Origin: Streptomyces sp. TBY4
GTDB lineage: Bacteria; Actinomycetota; Actinomycetes; Streptomycetales; Streptomycetaceae
Assembly (NCBI RefSeq): GCF_024213195.1
Contig: NZ_JANAVF010000016.1
Coordinates: forward strand, 117,759-181,758
Direction of reading: 5' to 3'
Length of the DNA: 64,000 nucleotides
Position 1 is the stretch's first letter. Each line of letters starts with the position of its first letter. Under the pieces are notes generated by a model, which searched no databases, was not told where the DNA came from, and saw nothing but the letters and a program-made list of their open reading frames with translations. A program made the translations under genes and the position numbers. Below are positions 1 to 8,016 of the stretch, in pieces.

Positions 1-1
1 G

Positions 2-199
2 GCGACGTTGCTTCCGCCACTGACGGAGACTCTGGGGCAGGTCCATTCCGCATCGGGTGCCTTCCAGTTGGCGGCCGTCCTGAGCCACGCCGCCGCCGCG
101 GGTGCCGCTGAACGATTCGCCTTGCTCACCTCGGCCGAACCCCAGGGCATCGCGGTCGCCGCTGTCCTGCGGATCAAGGGAGATCCCATTGTCATTTGA
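2..199 (+). CDS. Beta-ketoacyl synthase, C-terminal end (gene cut by window edge)
   Basis: Only the last 65 codons are present; the gene runs off the left edge. The segment LGQVHSASGAFQLAAVL followed by a short Ala-rich helix and a terminal beta strand (GIAVAAVLRIKG) resembles the end of the thiolase fold in ketosynthases, around the second catalytic His, where glycine- and alanine-rich sequence is usual. In that family the enzyme condenses acyl and malonyl units in fatty acid or polyketide synthesis. The stop overlaps the start of the thioesterase gene by 11 bases, so the two are probably co-translated. Whether it is an active synthase or a chain-length-factor type cannot be told without the N-terminal part. 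Confidence 0.6.
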   Translation, partial: ATLLPPLTETLGQVHSASGAFQLAAVLSHAAAAGAAERFALLTSAEPQGIAVAAVLRIKGDPIVI

Positions 200-1013
200 G
201 ACCGCGTTCGCCGTCACGCCTTCGAGTTCGGGCTTCCTCGGAACGGTCGGCGAGGAATGGATGTTTGCGGGGCGCGTCTTCGGCGGCTGCGTAGCGGCGT
301 TCGCCAGCGAGGTGGCCAGGGCCACCTCTCCGCATCTCGTGCTGGGCAGCATCCAGGGCTCCTATCCGCGAGCGGCATCGCCCGGCCCCATCGAAGGCCG
401 CGTCGAAGTCATCAGGAAGGGCAGGAGCACCGAGTTGCTCCGCATCGAGTTGCTCCAAGGGGACGAACTGGTCTTCACCGCTGACGCCTGGATGGTCGAT
501 ACCCGGCTGGTACCGGCCGACCAGACCGTCGCCGGCGCGGAACCTCCGGCATCAGCGCCCCTGGTGACGTGGCTGGAGGACGAGGTCGCCTTCTTCAAGA
601 ATCTCGAGGTCCGGGCGATCGACTACCCGCTCACCCCGGCCGGGCTGGGTGACGGTGTCCCCCGGTGCGAGGTCTGGGTGAGGGGCCGCCCGGACCTGAT
701 CGGTGAGGCGACCCACGGGGCGGCTGTCGACTTGCTGCTCTTCGATGCCTTCTTGCTGGAGTGCGTGTTCCGCAGTGAAGGAGTCGGCACCGTCCAGCCG
801 ATCACCCTGGATCTCGGAGTCCGCTGGACCCGGCACCTCCCGATCCACGCGTGGCGTCGCCTCACCACGGAAGCGACCCTCACCGAGGGGATCGCGCTGG
901 CCGGGGGGACCACCCGGACCGCCGACGACACCCTCCTGTCGAGGGCCACCACTCTGGGGAGGCTGCTCCGGCGCGCCGACACCGAGGTGGAAGGAGGTCC
1001 GAGGCCGGTATGA
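189..1013 (+). CDS. TesB-like acyl-CoA thioesterase (double hotdog)
   Basis: The start chosen is TTG at 189, giving 274 aa, because AGGGAG lies about 6 bases upstream and it overlaps the ketosynthase stop; longer in-frame starts lack homology. The N-terminal half has the thioesterase-family pattern of a Trp-containing opening segment, a GRVFGGCVAA helix, then strands with GSYPRAA and RVEVIRKGRSTELLRIEL. The C-terminal half (from about residue 150) looks like a second hotdog unit. Family members hydrolyse acyl-CoA or acyl-carrier thioesters. Here, between a ketosynthase and a luciferase-like oxidoreductase, it could release or edit a polyketide or fatty acyl chain; that role is inferred from position. 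Confidence 0.65.
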   Translation: MSFETAFAVTPSSSGFLGTVGEEWMFAGRVFGGCVAAFASEVARATSPHLVLGSIQGSYPRAASPGPIEGRVEVIRKGRSTELLRIELLQGDELVFTADAWMVDTRLVPADQTVAGAEPPASAPLVTWLEDEVAFFKNLEVRAIDYPLTPAGLGDGVPRCEVWVRGRPDLIGEATHGAAVDLLLFDAFLLECVFRSEGVGTVQPITLDLGVRWTRHLPIHAWRRLTTEATLTEGIALAGGTTRTADDTLLSRATTLGRLLRRADTEVEGGPRPV

Positions 1014-1927
1014 AGATCCGCATCGGTATGGGGAACGTGCCCGTTCGCGGGGCGCCGGGCGGCGATCCCGATCCGGCCTGTCTGGTGACGGAGCTGGAGA
1101 CACATGGGGTCGACTCCGTGTGGTTCTCGGACCTGGTCTCGGCGCCCGGCGTGGTCGATCCGCTGATCGGTGTCGCGTACGCGGCGGGTCTCACCGAGCG
1201 GCTGAAGCTGGGCATGAGCGTGATCGTCCTGCCCGGGCGCAACCCGGCGGTGGTCGCGGCGCAGCTCGCGAGCCTGGCAGCGCTCGCCCCGGGCCGCGTC
1301 CTGCCGGTCTTCGGCGTCCGCCCCGCCCGGCACGCCGACCGGACGGTGTTCCCCGTGCCGAACGAGCACCGCGCCGAGGTGTTCGAGGAGGCCCTGCGCG
1401 TGGTGCGGGCACTGCTGACCATGCCGGTCGTCACCCACCACGGCCGGTTCTTCCATCTCAGCGAGGCCTCGGTCGCCCCGCTGCCCGCCAAGCCCGTGGA
1501 CCTGTGGCTGAGCGGCCGGGTGCCTGCCGCCCTGGACCGGATCGGACGGCTCGGTGACGGCTGGCTCGGCGGCAACATCACCCCGGCCGAGGCGGAAGTC
1601 TGCCGCACCTCGATCGTCCGCGCCGCCGACCGCGCGGACCGGACGATCGAGGAGGACCACTACGGCACCTACGTGACGATCGTCCAGGACGACGCCGAGG
1701 AGCACACCGTGGACGCCCTGCTGGCACGTCTGCGCCAGGACCGTCCCGACGTGGACGACCCACGCACCCTGCTCTGCTGGGGCTGGGACGACGCCCGGGA
1801 ACACCTGCGCCAGTTCACCGACATCGGCCTGTCGAAGTTCGTGGTGCGCCCGGCCGGCACGGTGACGTCCCGCCGCGCCTTCCTCGAAGCGTTCACGACC
1901 GAACTGATGCCACTCGAGAACCGGTGA
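1010..1927 (+). CDS. LLM-class (luciferase-like) flavin or F420-dependent oxidoreductase
   Basis: The protein is 305 aa, the normal size for the bacterial luciferase-like TIM-barrel family. It begins MKIRIGMGNVPV and shows typical elements: HGVDSVWFSDLV near residue 35, LKLGMSVIVLPGRNPAVVAAQ near 65-85 and GRFFHLSEASVAPLP near 145. AAGLTERLKLG resembles the usual strand that precedes the cofactor-binding loop. The ATG overlaps the thioesterase stop (ATGA) and AGGAGG lies 14 bases upstream of it. These enzymes use FMNH2 or F420 for oxidation or reduction of varied substrates; the substrate is unknown. It ends the coupled three-gene block. Confidence 0.8.
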   Translation: MKIRIGMGNVPVRGAPGGDPDPACLVTELETHGVDSVWFSDLVSAPGVVDPLIGVAYAAGLTERLKLGMSVIVLPGRNPAVVAAQLASLAALAPGRVLPVFGVRPARHADRTVFPVPNEHRAEVFEEALRVVRALLTMPVVTHHGRFFHLSEASVAPLPAKPVDLWLSGRVPAALDRIGRLGDGWLGGNITPAEAEVCRTSIVRAADRADRTIEEDHYGTYVTIVQDDAEEHTVDALLARLRQDRPDVDDPRTLLCWGWDDAREHLRQFTDIGLSKFVVRPAGTVTSRRAFLEAFTTELMPLENR

Positions 1928-1938
1928 CATCGCTGGTA

Positions 1939-2214
1939 CTACAGCCGGAGATCTTGTGACCGTGCCCTGTCAGCGTTGACCGGGCACGATTTACCACGGC
2001 ACCCTCGGCGGCCAAGCAGTCCCGCTTCTCGCAGACTGCGCAGGACAGCGGTAGGGGCCTCCTGAGCAGGGCTGTAGAAGCGGTATCCGGTCGTCCCGTC
2101 AACCCACGCCGGCCGCAGAACGCGGCAGTCGTCGTAGAAACGCAGGGCACTCGGAGCGAGACCGACTCGCCGCACGAAGGCGCTGATGCTCAGTAGTTCC
2201 GTGGTGCCGTCTAT
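1939..2214 (-). pseudogene. Decayed MerR-family transcriptional regulator
   Basis: Reading leftward, the first 60 or so codons encode a clear MerR DNA-binding domain: LLSISAFVRRVGLAPSALR, then FYDDCRVLRP and TGYRFYSPAQE. After REAGLLGRRG the similarity stops and the frame ends a few codons later, so the dimerisation helix and effector domain are missing. In-frame the codon expected to start the protein (2212-2214) is ATA, not ATG; GTG at 2175 would cut into the helix-turn-helix. An intact MerR-type operator lies directly upstream (2225-2253). The most economical view is a gene that lost its start and C-terminal half. Confidence 0.7.
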
Positions 2215-2224
2215 GGACCCGATT

Positions 2225-2253
2225 GTTGACCTTCATCCAACTTGAAGGTCAAC
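2225..2253 (-). promoter_or_regulatory. MerR-type operator/promoter
   Basis: There is a perfect 11-bp inverted repeat, GTTGACCTTCA and TGAAGGTCAAC, separated by 7 bp. On the minus strand TTGACC is followed after 19 bp by AACAAT. An overlong 19-bp spacer carrying a dyad is the hallmark of MerR-controlled promoters. It faces the decayed merR gene, so it was probably its autoregulatory site. Confidence 0.7.
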
Positions 2254-2306
2254 TCACCCTTCGGCCGGGTTCCACGCCACCACCTGGCACGGGAGCTTCC
2301 TCAGCG

Positions 2307-3608
2307 TCAACCCCCGAAGGGCTTCCGAACTCGACCGCTTAGGTACGGCTTGAGTTCCTCGGGCTCGAGATCACGAGGCACAGGCATCCCGGGCAGCTCC
2401 CGCAGCGGGTCCAGGGAACTCACGTATGCGCGGGCCCACTCCAGCCACTGCCAGGTTGAGACTGCTTCCGGAGCTGTCGAACCACATGATGCGTCGATCC
2501 GGCGCTCCAGGGCATCGCAGTACTGGCTCAGCGCCCTCGCCTGATGCCAGTCATTCGCCTGCTCACGCAGGATAGTTGCGAGCTGGGCCTGGTCCGCTTG
2601 CTCCCGCGCCGAGTCCATCGCCGCCTGCCACCGGACCTTCCGGTCTTCCTCAGCCCGCTTCTCCTCGATCCGGCGTTGGACGTCCTCCCTCGAACGGACC
2701 TCGATCTCGCGCAGGACAGCTCCGAGGACGTCCTCCAGCCTCCACCGCTTCCGGTCGGCCCACTTGCCTTGGCGGCCCGATCGGCTGTACGGGAGCTCGA
2801 CCATCAGACTCTGCGCCCGCTCCGGGTCCTCGGACTGGGGAAATTCCTGCTTGATGGTCACCGTGTACGTGAAGTCGCCGACGACCAGGTCCACCTCACC
2901 CTCGCGCCGGGGGGACCGACAGGCGATGGATGCGCCGCCGTACCCGTAGGCCCGGCTGCGGTGGCTCTCATCCATCGGGTTCTCCCGTACCCCGTGGCCA
3001 CGCTTCACCGCCTCCGCACACAAGCCCTGGAACAGGCGAAGAGCCCTGCCCCGAAGAGCCGCGGACACGGCGAGCCGGTAGCGGTCCTCCTTGATAGCAG
3101 CCACCACGGGGTGAAGGGAACGCAGTTGGACGGGCACAGGGATGGGCGGCGCACTCTGCGGCCTCTCGCCCTTCGCGTTGTGATGCGGACCGTCTTCGAG
3201 AGAGATCTGAAGGTCGCGGTTCCACAGACGGAGCTTCTCGATGCGCTTCCCCGGCGGCGTGAGGTTGTGCCGCTTCGCGTAATCGACGGCCCGCCGATAC
3301 TCGACCCCCGTCTCCTCGTCGGGCTCCGGGATGACCACCCTCCCTTCAGCCACGAGCCGCTCGACCAACTCCGCCGCCCTGGTGTACAGCGGATCCTCGG
3401 GATGGCGACCGTTCTCCAGATAGAACTTCCCGGCCGCGGTGACCTCGGCCCGCACCGAGCCGTCACGGCGCACAACGGCCAGCAGCCCTCGATCGCGCAG
3501 CGCATACGCGGAGAGCCGTTCAGTCGACGCCGAGCCCAACTCCGCGCCGGCATCCAGCCGCCGCAAGAGCGCTAGTTGGCGGTCGTTCAACGGGGACCAA
3601 CGGCGCAT
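2307..3608 (-). CDS. Uncharacterised 433-aa protein, winged-helix-like N-terminus
   Basis: I do not recognise a function. The N-terminal 60 residues (LNDRQLALLRRLDAG, LSAYALRDRGLLAVVRRDG, VTAAGKFYLENG) read like a winged helix. Residues about 60-140 contain LVERLVAEGRVVIPEP and YAKRHNLTPPGKRI. Residues 180-290 form a mixed domain with the rather conserved-looking GYGGASIACRS and VDLVVGDFTYTVTIKQE. A charged helical stretch (about 295-345; EDVQRRIEEKRAEEDRKV) is likely coiled coil. Streptomyces homologues are, from memory, often labelled 'PE-PGRS family' without reason. It sits in an accessory stretch beside regulatory repeats and a flavoprotein gene and may belong to an integrated element. 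Confidence 0.55.
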   Translation of the reverse strand: MRRWSPLNDRQLALLRRLDAGAELGSASTERLSAYALRDRGLLAVVRRDGSVRAEVTAAGKFYLENGRHPEDPLYTRAAELVERLVAEGRVVIPEPDEETGVEYRRAVDYAKRHNLTPPGKRIEKLRLWNRDLQISLEDGPHHNAKGERPQSAPPIPVPVQLRSLHPVVAAIKEDRYRLAVSAALRGRALRLFQGLCAEAVKRGHGVRENPMDESHRSRAYGYGGASIACRSPRREGEVDLVVGDFTYTVTIKQEFPQSEDPERAQSLMVELPYSRSGRQGKWADRKRWRLEDVLGAVLREIEVRSREDVQRRIEEKRAEEDRKVRWQAAMDSAREQADQAQLATILREQANDWHQARALSQYCDALERRIDASCGSTAPEAVSTWQWLEWARAYVSSLDPLRELPGMPVPRDLEPEELKPYLSGRVRKPFGG

Positions 3609-4096
3609 GCGCCCACCTCACGCTCTCAACCGGCAGATACCTCCGCTCTACCGGCCATCGGCGGGCATCGCGCCGAGAACCGGCGAAATGACCCCGACTT
3701 GACCGGCATCGGCTAGATGTTCCATCCACGGAGATAGAGACGGCGACCAGGACGGCAAAAGACAGGCTGAGGGGTCTGACCCCTACCGCTGACGCGGGCA
3801 GCGGCTAGCCGAAATTGCTACGGAGTGCAACCGGTAGAGGCTCAGGCGCATCGAACCGGCAAGGCCGGCATTCGGCACCACGGCACGCAGAAAGCCGCCC
3901 CCCGGCCGGACACACGGTCCAGCCAGGGAGGCGGCTCACGACACTGACGCTGCGTCAGCTTAAGCTGACACCCCATCAGGAAACGGCTCCAATGAGCGTC
4001 GAACGAGCGTCACGAGCGTCACGAGCGTCAGATCAGCGTCAAGATATCGCCCGTAACGCCCACAACGCACATAATGCACATCGACAAACCCGCAGG
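3609..4096. other. Gene-free region with palindromes and direct repeats
   Basis: No convincing gene is visible in these 488 bases. They hold a GC-rich inverted repeat around 3891-3935 (GCCGCC ... GGCGGC) that could end transcription, two overlapping perfect palindromes at 3944-3969, and five GCGTC-type direct repeats at 3994-4040. Base composition is lower in GC than in neighbouring genes. Confidence 0.5.
3944..4040. repeat. Overlapping palindromes followed by iteron-like direct repeats
   Basis: CTGACGC-T-GCGTCAG (3944-3958) overlaps GTCAGCTTAAGCTGAC (3954-3969); both are perfect. Downstream, GAGCGTC occurs at 3994, 4005, 4014 and 4023, with CAGCGTC at 4034, spaced 9-11 bp. All share the GCGTC core. 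Repeats at helical-turn spacing next to palindromes are typical of binding sites for a dedicated protein such as a plasmid or integrative-element regulator or initiator. Confidence 0.6.
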
Positions 4097-4315
4097 TCAG
4101 GCGTCCTTCACGACCCGCTCCAGGATCGCCACGCACTCCACGTGGTGGGTCATCGACATCAAGTCGAGCACCTCCTGAGTCAAGGGGATCTCCGACATCC
4201 TTGTGCCCGAGGTCACGCCCCAACCAGGCACGAGACCGACCTGTCCTGACAGAGCCCAGCCCTGTGGGGCAAGACCGGACGGCTCTGCCCTCGAGGGTGG
4301 CCATGACGACGTCAC
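4097..4315 (-). CDS. Possible small protein downstream of the flavoprotein
   Basis: This is a 72-aa frame starting at a GTG that overlaps the flavoprotein stop (GTGA), an arrangement suggesting coupling. Its first 39 residues look low quality, but the last 33, from the internal ATG at 4198, read like real protein: MSEIPLTQEVLDLM and THHVECVAILERVVKDA. I cannot assign a family. Either the 72-aa or the 33-aa version may be made, or it may be the remnant of a longer gene. Confidence 0.3.
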   Translation of the reverse strand: MTSSWPPSRAEPSGLAPQGWALSGQVGLVPGWGVTSGTRMSEIPLTQEVLDLMSMTHHVECVAILERVVKDA

Positions 4316-4866
4316 CGCTGACGCGCCAAGTTCGGGTAGTTCGACGCAAGGAGGTCAACCGCCTCCTCCCAGCGGAAGCGGTCAGCACCGCCCCCGGATT
4401 TCGGGCGATGCGGCATGTAGCTGCCGAACATCACGCCCATCTCACGCAGCTCATCAACGCTGCGCCGATACGCGCGGTGGGCAGCGAGGGCGGTGTTCAC
4501 GTAGGGGAGCACCACGGTGGGGATGCCCATGCCGGGTGCCTCGCAGAGGATGCCGAGGGCGAGGTTGTCCGCGAAGCCGGCCGCCCACTTGTTAACCGTG
4601 TTGAACGTGGCTGGTGCGACTGCGATGGCGTCGGCCCGCGGGTACGACCGCGCATCACCCGGTGAGCGCCAGGCAGAGCGGATCGGGCAACCGGTCTGGT
4701 TCTCGATCACCTGGCTGTCGAGGACGTCGAAGCCCTGTGGGGTGGCCACAACTACGACCTGCCAGCCCCGTTCCTGGGCGACGGTGATGAGTTTGCCGAC
4801 ATCGCCGGCGATCCCGGCCGCGCACACGATGACGTACAAGACAGACTTGCGCTGCGGCTCAGTCAC
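4312..4866 (-). CDS. Flavoprotein of the phosphopantothenoylcysteine decarboxylase fold
   Basis: The GTG start at 4866 gives 184 aa, the expected size for this flavodoxin-like family. VLYVIVCAAGIAGDV is the first strand-loop-helix with the flavin phosphate loop, and VAPATFNTVNKWAAGFADN matches the signature APATxNT segment of PPC decarboxylase/EpiD-like proteins. LALGILCEAPG follows. Family members decarboxylate cysteine-containing substrates using FMN, but many stand-alone Streptomyces versions have no known role. The frame extends far upstream, but nothing before the GTG looks like protein. It sits in the accessory stretch beside the repeat block. Confidence 0.7.
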   Translation of the reverse strand: MTEPQRKSVLYVIVCAAGIAGDVGKLITVAQERGWQVVVVATPQGFDVLDSQVIENQTGCPIRSAWRSPGDARSYPRADAIAVAPATFNTVNKWAAGFADNLALGILCEAPGMGIPTVVLPYVNTALAAHRAYRRSVDELREMGVMFGSYMPHRPKSGGGADRFRWEEAVDLLASNYPNLARQR

Positions 4867-5049
4867 GGGGCGCTCCCAGTCGACGGCTGAAGTGGCGGAA
4901 CTCTGGGCAGCGTACGGCGGTGGCCCCGAGCAACAGCAGACTCGCCGAGCTCCCCCAGTCCCGCCTTGCCACTCCCCTGAGTAGCCTGTCGTGAGCGACG
5001 TTGGGCGGCCCCCGACCTGCGGTGCTCCTCTTGGCGAGACAGTGTCCGC

Positions 5050-5100
5050 TGGGGGGAATCTGGGGGGAATGAGGCCTCGTGGGGGGCGGCTGGGGGGAAT
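5050..5100 (+). repeat. TGGGGGGAAT repeats with four G6 runs
   Basis: TGGGGGGAAT occurs at 5050, 5061 and 5091, with a degenerate copy at 5080. Four runs of six G fall within about 48 bases with loops of 5, 13 and 5, so a G-quadruplex is possible. In frame the segment reads WGESGGN...WGAAGGN, a duplicated unit that could be the tail of a lost protein such as an integrase, but no conserved domain remains. Confidence 0.45.
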
Positions 5101-5199
5101 CGGCTGCATATCCGGGGAGCAGGCTGAAAGACTCGGAAAGGTCGATCGCTGCAGGTCAGACCGCCTGTGCAGGCGATTTCCGCAGGTCAGCGGTGTGAG

Positions 5200-5394
5200 G
5201 GCGACGACTTCAAGAAGATCTCCTCGTGGGCCGCCATCCTCTTCGCCCCCACCCTGGTCGGCACCATCTACGGCATGAACTTCGAGGACATGCCGGAGCT
5301 GAAGTGGGCAGGGGGCTACCCTTTCGCAATCCTCCTGATGGCGGTCGTCTGCGTCAGCCTGTACGTCATCTTCAAGAAGCGCGACTGGCTTTAG
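5200..5394 (+). pseudogene. corA: CorA magnesium transporter, C-terminal remnant
   Basis: The 64 codons encode the two transmembrane helices and the joining loop of CorA: KKISSWAAILFAPTLVGTIY, the ion-selectivity motif YGMNF, MPELKW, then GYPFAILLMAVVCVSLYVIF and the basic end KKRDWL. The large cytoplasmic N-terminal domain of about 250 residues is absent, and the sequence before residue 1 does not resemble CorA. It is therefore a truncated gene. The break point at about 5200 marks one edge of whatever rearranged this locus. GCAGGTCAG occurs twice just upstream (5151 and 5182 area). Confidence 0.8.
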
Positions 5395-5535
5395 GAGCAG
5401 GGGACCGGACCGTTCGTCGACGGTGCAACCACCGCGGAGAATCACGCTTTACGCCGCCGGCTGCCACACCCGCTGGTGGGCCCGGCTCACATCGCGCACG
5501 GGTCGCACCCACCCGCGACCCTTCTGTGAAGCGCG

Positions 5536-5570
5536 TGTGAACCCAGGGCGTTTTGCGCTGTCTGTTCACA
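5536..5570. repeat. Inverted repeat TGTGAAC ... GTTCACA
   Basis: Seven-base perfect arms are separated by 21 bases that themselves can pair partly (CAGGGCG with CGCTG). It lies about 140 bases before the P450 start in a 315-base gap that otherwise shows nothing. It could be an operator or a weak terminator. Confidence 0.35.
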
Positions 5571-5709
5571 AAAGCGAGGGTCCTTCGGGCTGCTGAATGC
5601 GCGGTGTGGTGCAGATCGGTGTGGGAAAGCTCTCTTTTTGCGTGGCGGTTCAGCGGTGAGGGTAGGCAGCGCTGGCCATCACTGTTCGATCTTGCAAGAA
5701 AGAGTTGTT

Positions 5710-6957
5710 TTGAATATCTCCACGGCGACTGTCGGCGTTGACCGGCGGGTGTTGACGGCTATTTTTTCTCGGCTTCGGACAGAGGAGGGACAGTCGGATC
5801 CATTGCCAGTCTATCGGCAACTCGCGAAAATGGGAGAGATTATCCCGGCACCATGGGGCGGATACATCGTCACGTCCTACGCTCTCTGTGACCAGATCCT
5901 TCGGGACAAGGCTTGGAATGTTCCCGACGCCGACTGGCGGACGAGCCACTCGGCTCGATGGAATTCACCCGCCTCACAGCAGATGGCCGCGTCCCTGCCG
6001 ATGCTCAACCCGCCCCAGCACACGAGGGAAAGACGGTCCCTGGGGAGCCTCTTCCCCCACAGCTCGCTCGCAGCCCTGCGTCCGTCCGTGGAGCGGGCCG
6101 TCGACCGGTTGCTCGCCGAGTTTACGGACCAACTGCGCCACGGGCCAGCCGATTTCCACACAGTTGTCAGCGAAGAACTGCCCATCATCACCATCGGCGA
6201 GTGGATGGGGATACCTGCCGCCGACTATGGACTCCTACGCACTCTGACGCATGACCAGGTCTTCGCGCAGGAACTCTTCCCCACGCCGAGCCAGCTGACC
6301 CTCTCCGACAGTGCCACCAGGCAACTGAGAACGTACTTCACCGAGTTGATCCGTGCGCGCCGCAAGAATCCGGGGAGCGACCCGGTTTCGGCGTGGCTTC
6401 GGACCTGGGATGCGCTCGAACCTGACCGGGACCGCGCAGACGAAGCCGTTCACGCTCTCGCGCTCTTCATGATTCTCGCGGCGCTGGAGACGACTTCGCA
6501 TGTCCTGTCCGCGTCGGTGCGTCTGCTCCTCGAACACCCCGAGCAACTGGAATCACTACGCCGTGACCCCGGGCTCATCCCGGACGCCGTCGATGAAGTC
6601 CTGCGCTACGACGCCCCCATCCACATGATCAGCCGTGTGGCCCCGACGGAGACCCGGCTCGGAGACATCCTGGTACCGGCCGGCCACATGCTGCAGCTCA
6701 TGGTGGGGGCCGCCCATCACGATCCCGCACGCTACCCCGACCCCCATCGTTTCAGCCTCCGCCGCGGAGCCTCCCATCTGGCCTTCGGAGCAGGAATCCA
6801 CTACTGCGCAGGCAACGCCCTGGCCCGGCTGGAAGCCATCACCCTGCTCACCTCGCTCCTCAGTCGCTCGATACGGCCGCGCCTGAGCGGGCCCCCACGA
6901 TGGGCGCCCCGCGTAGCCTTCCGGCGGATGACGTCCCTGCAACTCACCCTCACCTGA
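5710..6957 (+). CDS. Cytochrome P450
   Basis: From TTG 5710 (GAAAGAG just upstream) the protein is 415 aa, normal for soluble bacterial P450s. Signature elements are present: the I helix with ALETTSHVL, the K-helix ExxR (EVLR, E296-R299), DPARYPDPHRF before the haem loop, and the haem-binding FGAGIHYCAG with Cys366 as thiolate ligand. Such enzymes hydroxylate or couple small molecules with electrons from ferredoxin. It is followed 32 bases later by a crotonase gene, probably in the same transcript. With the ketosynthase, thioesterase and luciferase-like genes at 0-1.9 kb it may belong to one biosynthetic cluster now split by the accessory stretch. Confidence 0.9.
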   Translation: MNISTATVGVDRRVLTAIFSRLRTEEGQSDPLPVYRQLAKMGEIIPAPWGGYIVTSYALCDQILRDKAWNVPDADWRTSHSARWNSPASQQMAASLPMLNPPQHTRERRSLGSLFPHSSLAALRPSVERAVDRLLAEFTDQLRHGPADFHTVVSEELPIITIGEWMGIPAADYGLLRTLTHDQVFAQELFPTPSQLTLSDSATRQLRTYFTELIRARRKNPGSDPVSAWLRTWDALEPDRDRADEAVHALALFMILAALETTSHVLSASVRLLLEHPEQLESLRRDPGLIPDAVDEVLRYDAPIHMISRVAPTETRLGDILVPAGHMLQLMVGAAHHDPARYPDPHRFSLRRGASHLAFGAGIHYCAGNALARLEAITLLTSLLSRSIRPRLSGPPRWAPRVAFRRMTSLQLTLT

Positions 6958-6989
6958 CCACCCACTCGAGAAACGAGACAAGGCCCCAC

Positions 6990-7751
6990 ATGTTCACGGA
7001 TTTCAAGACCCTCCAGGTGAGCGACGAAGGGCCCATCCTCCGGGTGGAGCTCAACCGCCCCGAGACGGGCAACAGCGTCGACGGCCAGATGCTCAGCGAA
7101 CTGCTGGTGGTCCTGCGCGCCCTGGAGGACGACAACACCGTCCGCGTGATGGTGCTGTCCGGCGCGGGAGACCATTTCTGCCAGGGGGGTGACCGCGCGG
7201 AGTTCCCCACGCTGCTGGAGAGGGATCCATCCGGCTCCGAGCTGAGGGCCCTCGCCGACAAGGCCCAGCGAGTGTGCTCGACGCTCTCACAACTGAGAGT
7301 TGTCACCATCGCCCGCCTCCACGGCGATGTCATAGGCGCCGGCCTCGGCCTCGCGGTCTTCTGCGATCTGCGCGTCGGAGCAGACACCTGCCGGTTCCGG
7401 ATGCCGGAGGTCGGCCTCGGCGTCCCGCCCGCCTGGGGCGGTGTGCTTCCCCGCCTCGCCGAAGAGGCGGGGCAGGCTTGGGTTCGACGGCTCCTGCTCA
7501 CGGCCGAGCCGTTCGACGCCGCCAGGGCGGAGCAACTGTCCATCCTGCATGAGGTGGTGCCTGCAGATGATCTCGACGCTGCAGTCGCGCGCTGGGCGAA
7601 GCCGATCATTCGTCGTGACCCGACTACCGTGCGGATCACGAAGGGCATGCTGAACGCGCGCGCCGGCGCAACGCAGCTTGCCGTCGCCTCGCACTTCGAC
7701 GACGAGTTGCTGACGGCTGCTGTCGCCAGGCGGGCATTGCACCGGCGGTGA
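6990..7751 (+). CDS. Enoyl-CoA hydratase/isomerase (crotonase) family protein
   Basis: The 253-aa protein has the crotonase layout: ILRVELNRPETGNSVDGQML at the start, the first oxyanion-hole segment GDHFCQGGDRAEF near residue 60, and the second GDVIGAGLGLAVFCDLRVG near 115, then FRMPEVGLGVPPAWGG. The residue that is Glu in classical hydratases falls in the PEVGLG segment and seems kept. ATG 6990 is chosen because similarity begins there. Members hydrate enoyl-CoA or perform isomerisation, decarboxylation or dehydration on CoA or carrier-bound acyl groups. Its place after the P450 suggests a tailoring or precursor role. Confidence 0.85.
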   Translation: MFTDFKTLQVSDEGPILRVELNRPETGNSVDGQMLSELLVVLRALEDDNTVRVMVLSGAGDHFCQGGDRAEFPTLLERDPSGSELRALADKAQRVCSTLSQLRVVTIARLHGDVIGAGLGLAVFCDLRVGADTCRFRMPEVGLGVPPAWGGVLPRLAEEAGQAWVRRLLLTAEPFDAARAEQLSILHEVVPADDLDAAVARWAKPIIRRDPTTVRITKGMLNARAGATQLAVASHFDDELLTAAVARRALHRR

Positions 7752-8016
7752 CTTCAACGGAGCGAGGGAGAGTGGATCCGCTGCACCTTCCCAGCGTCCG
7801 CGGCGCTCCACAGGGCCGGCGTGCGGTGGTGCTGGGCTCGCCTGTTGCATGGTCTTCGCGGTGTTCGCCATGGAACGCGTCCGGCTGCACTGGAAGTCCT
7901 GGCGGGCCCGGCGGAGGTTGTCGGCGGTACGGGGCGGTTCGGCGGAAGACCCATCCGTCGGCGGGTGCTCGAACGGTACGGCGCGGCGGGCTTCGGCATC
8001 GTAGGACCCGCCCTCT

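Noticed and set aside
623..1930. 435-codon minus-strand frame opposite the thioesterase and LLM genes
   Set aside because: High GC creates long antisense frames; its translation shows no recognisable motif, while the plus-strand genes do.
3994..4040. Short CRISPR-like array
   Set aside because: The repeats are 7 bases with 2-5 base gaps, far too short for CRISPR repeats and spacers, and no cas genes are present.
7752..8016. Possible small gene between the crotonase and DUF6000 genes
   Set aside because: Frames have no start with a ribosome-binding site and the translations look random apart from a short stretch (AAGFGIVGPALF).
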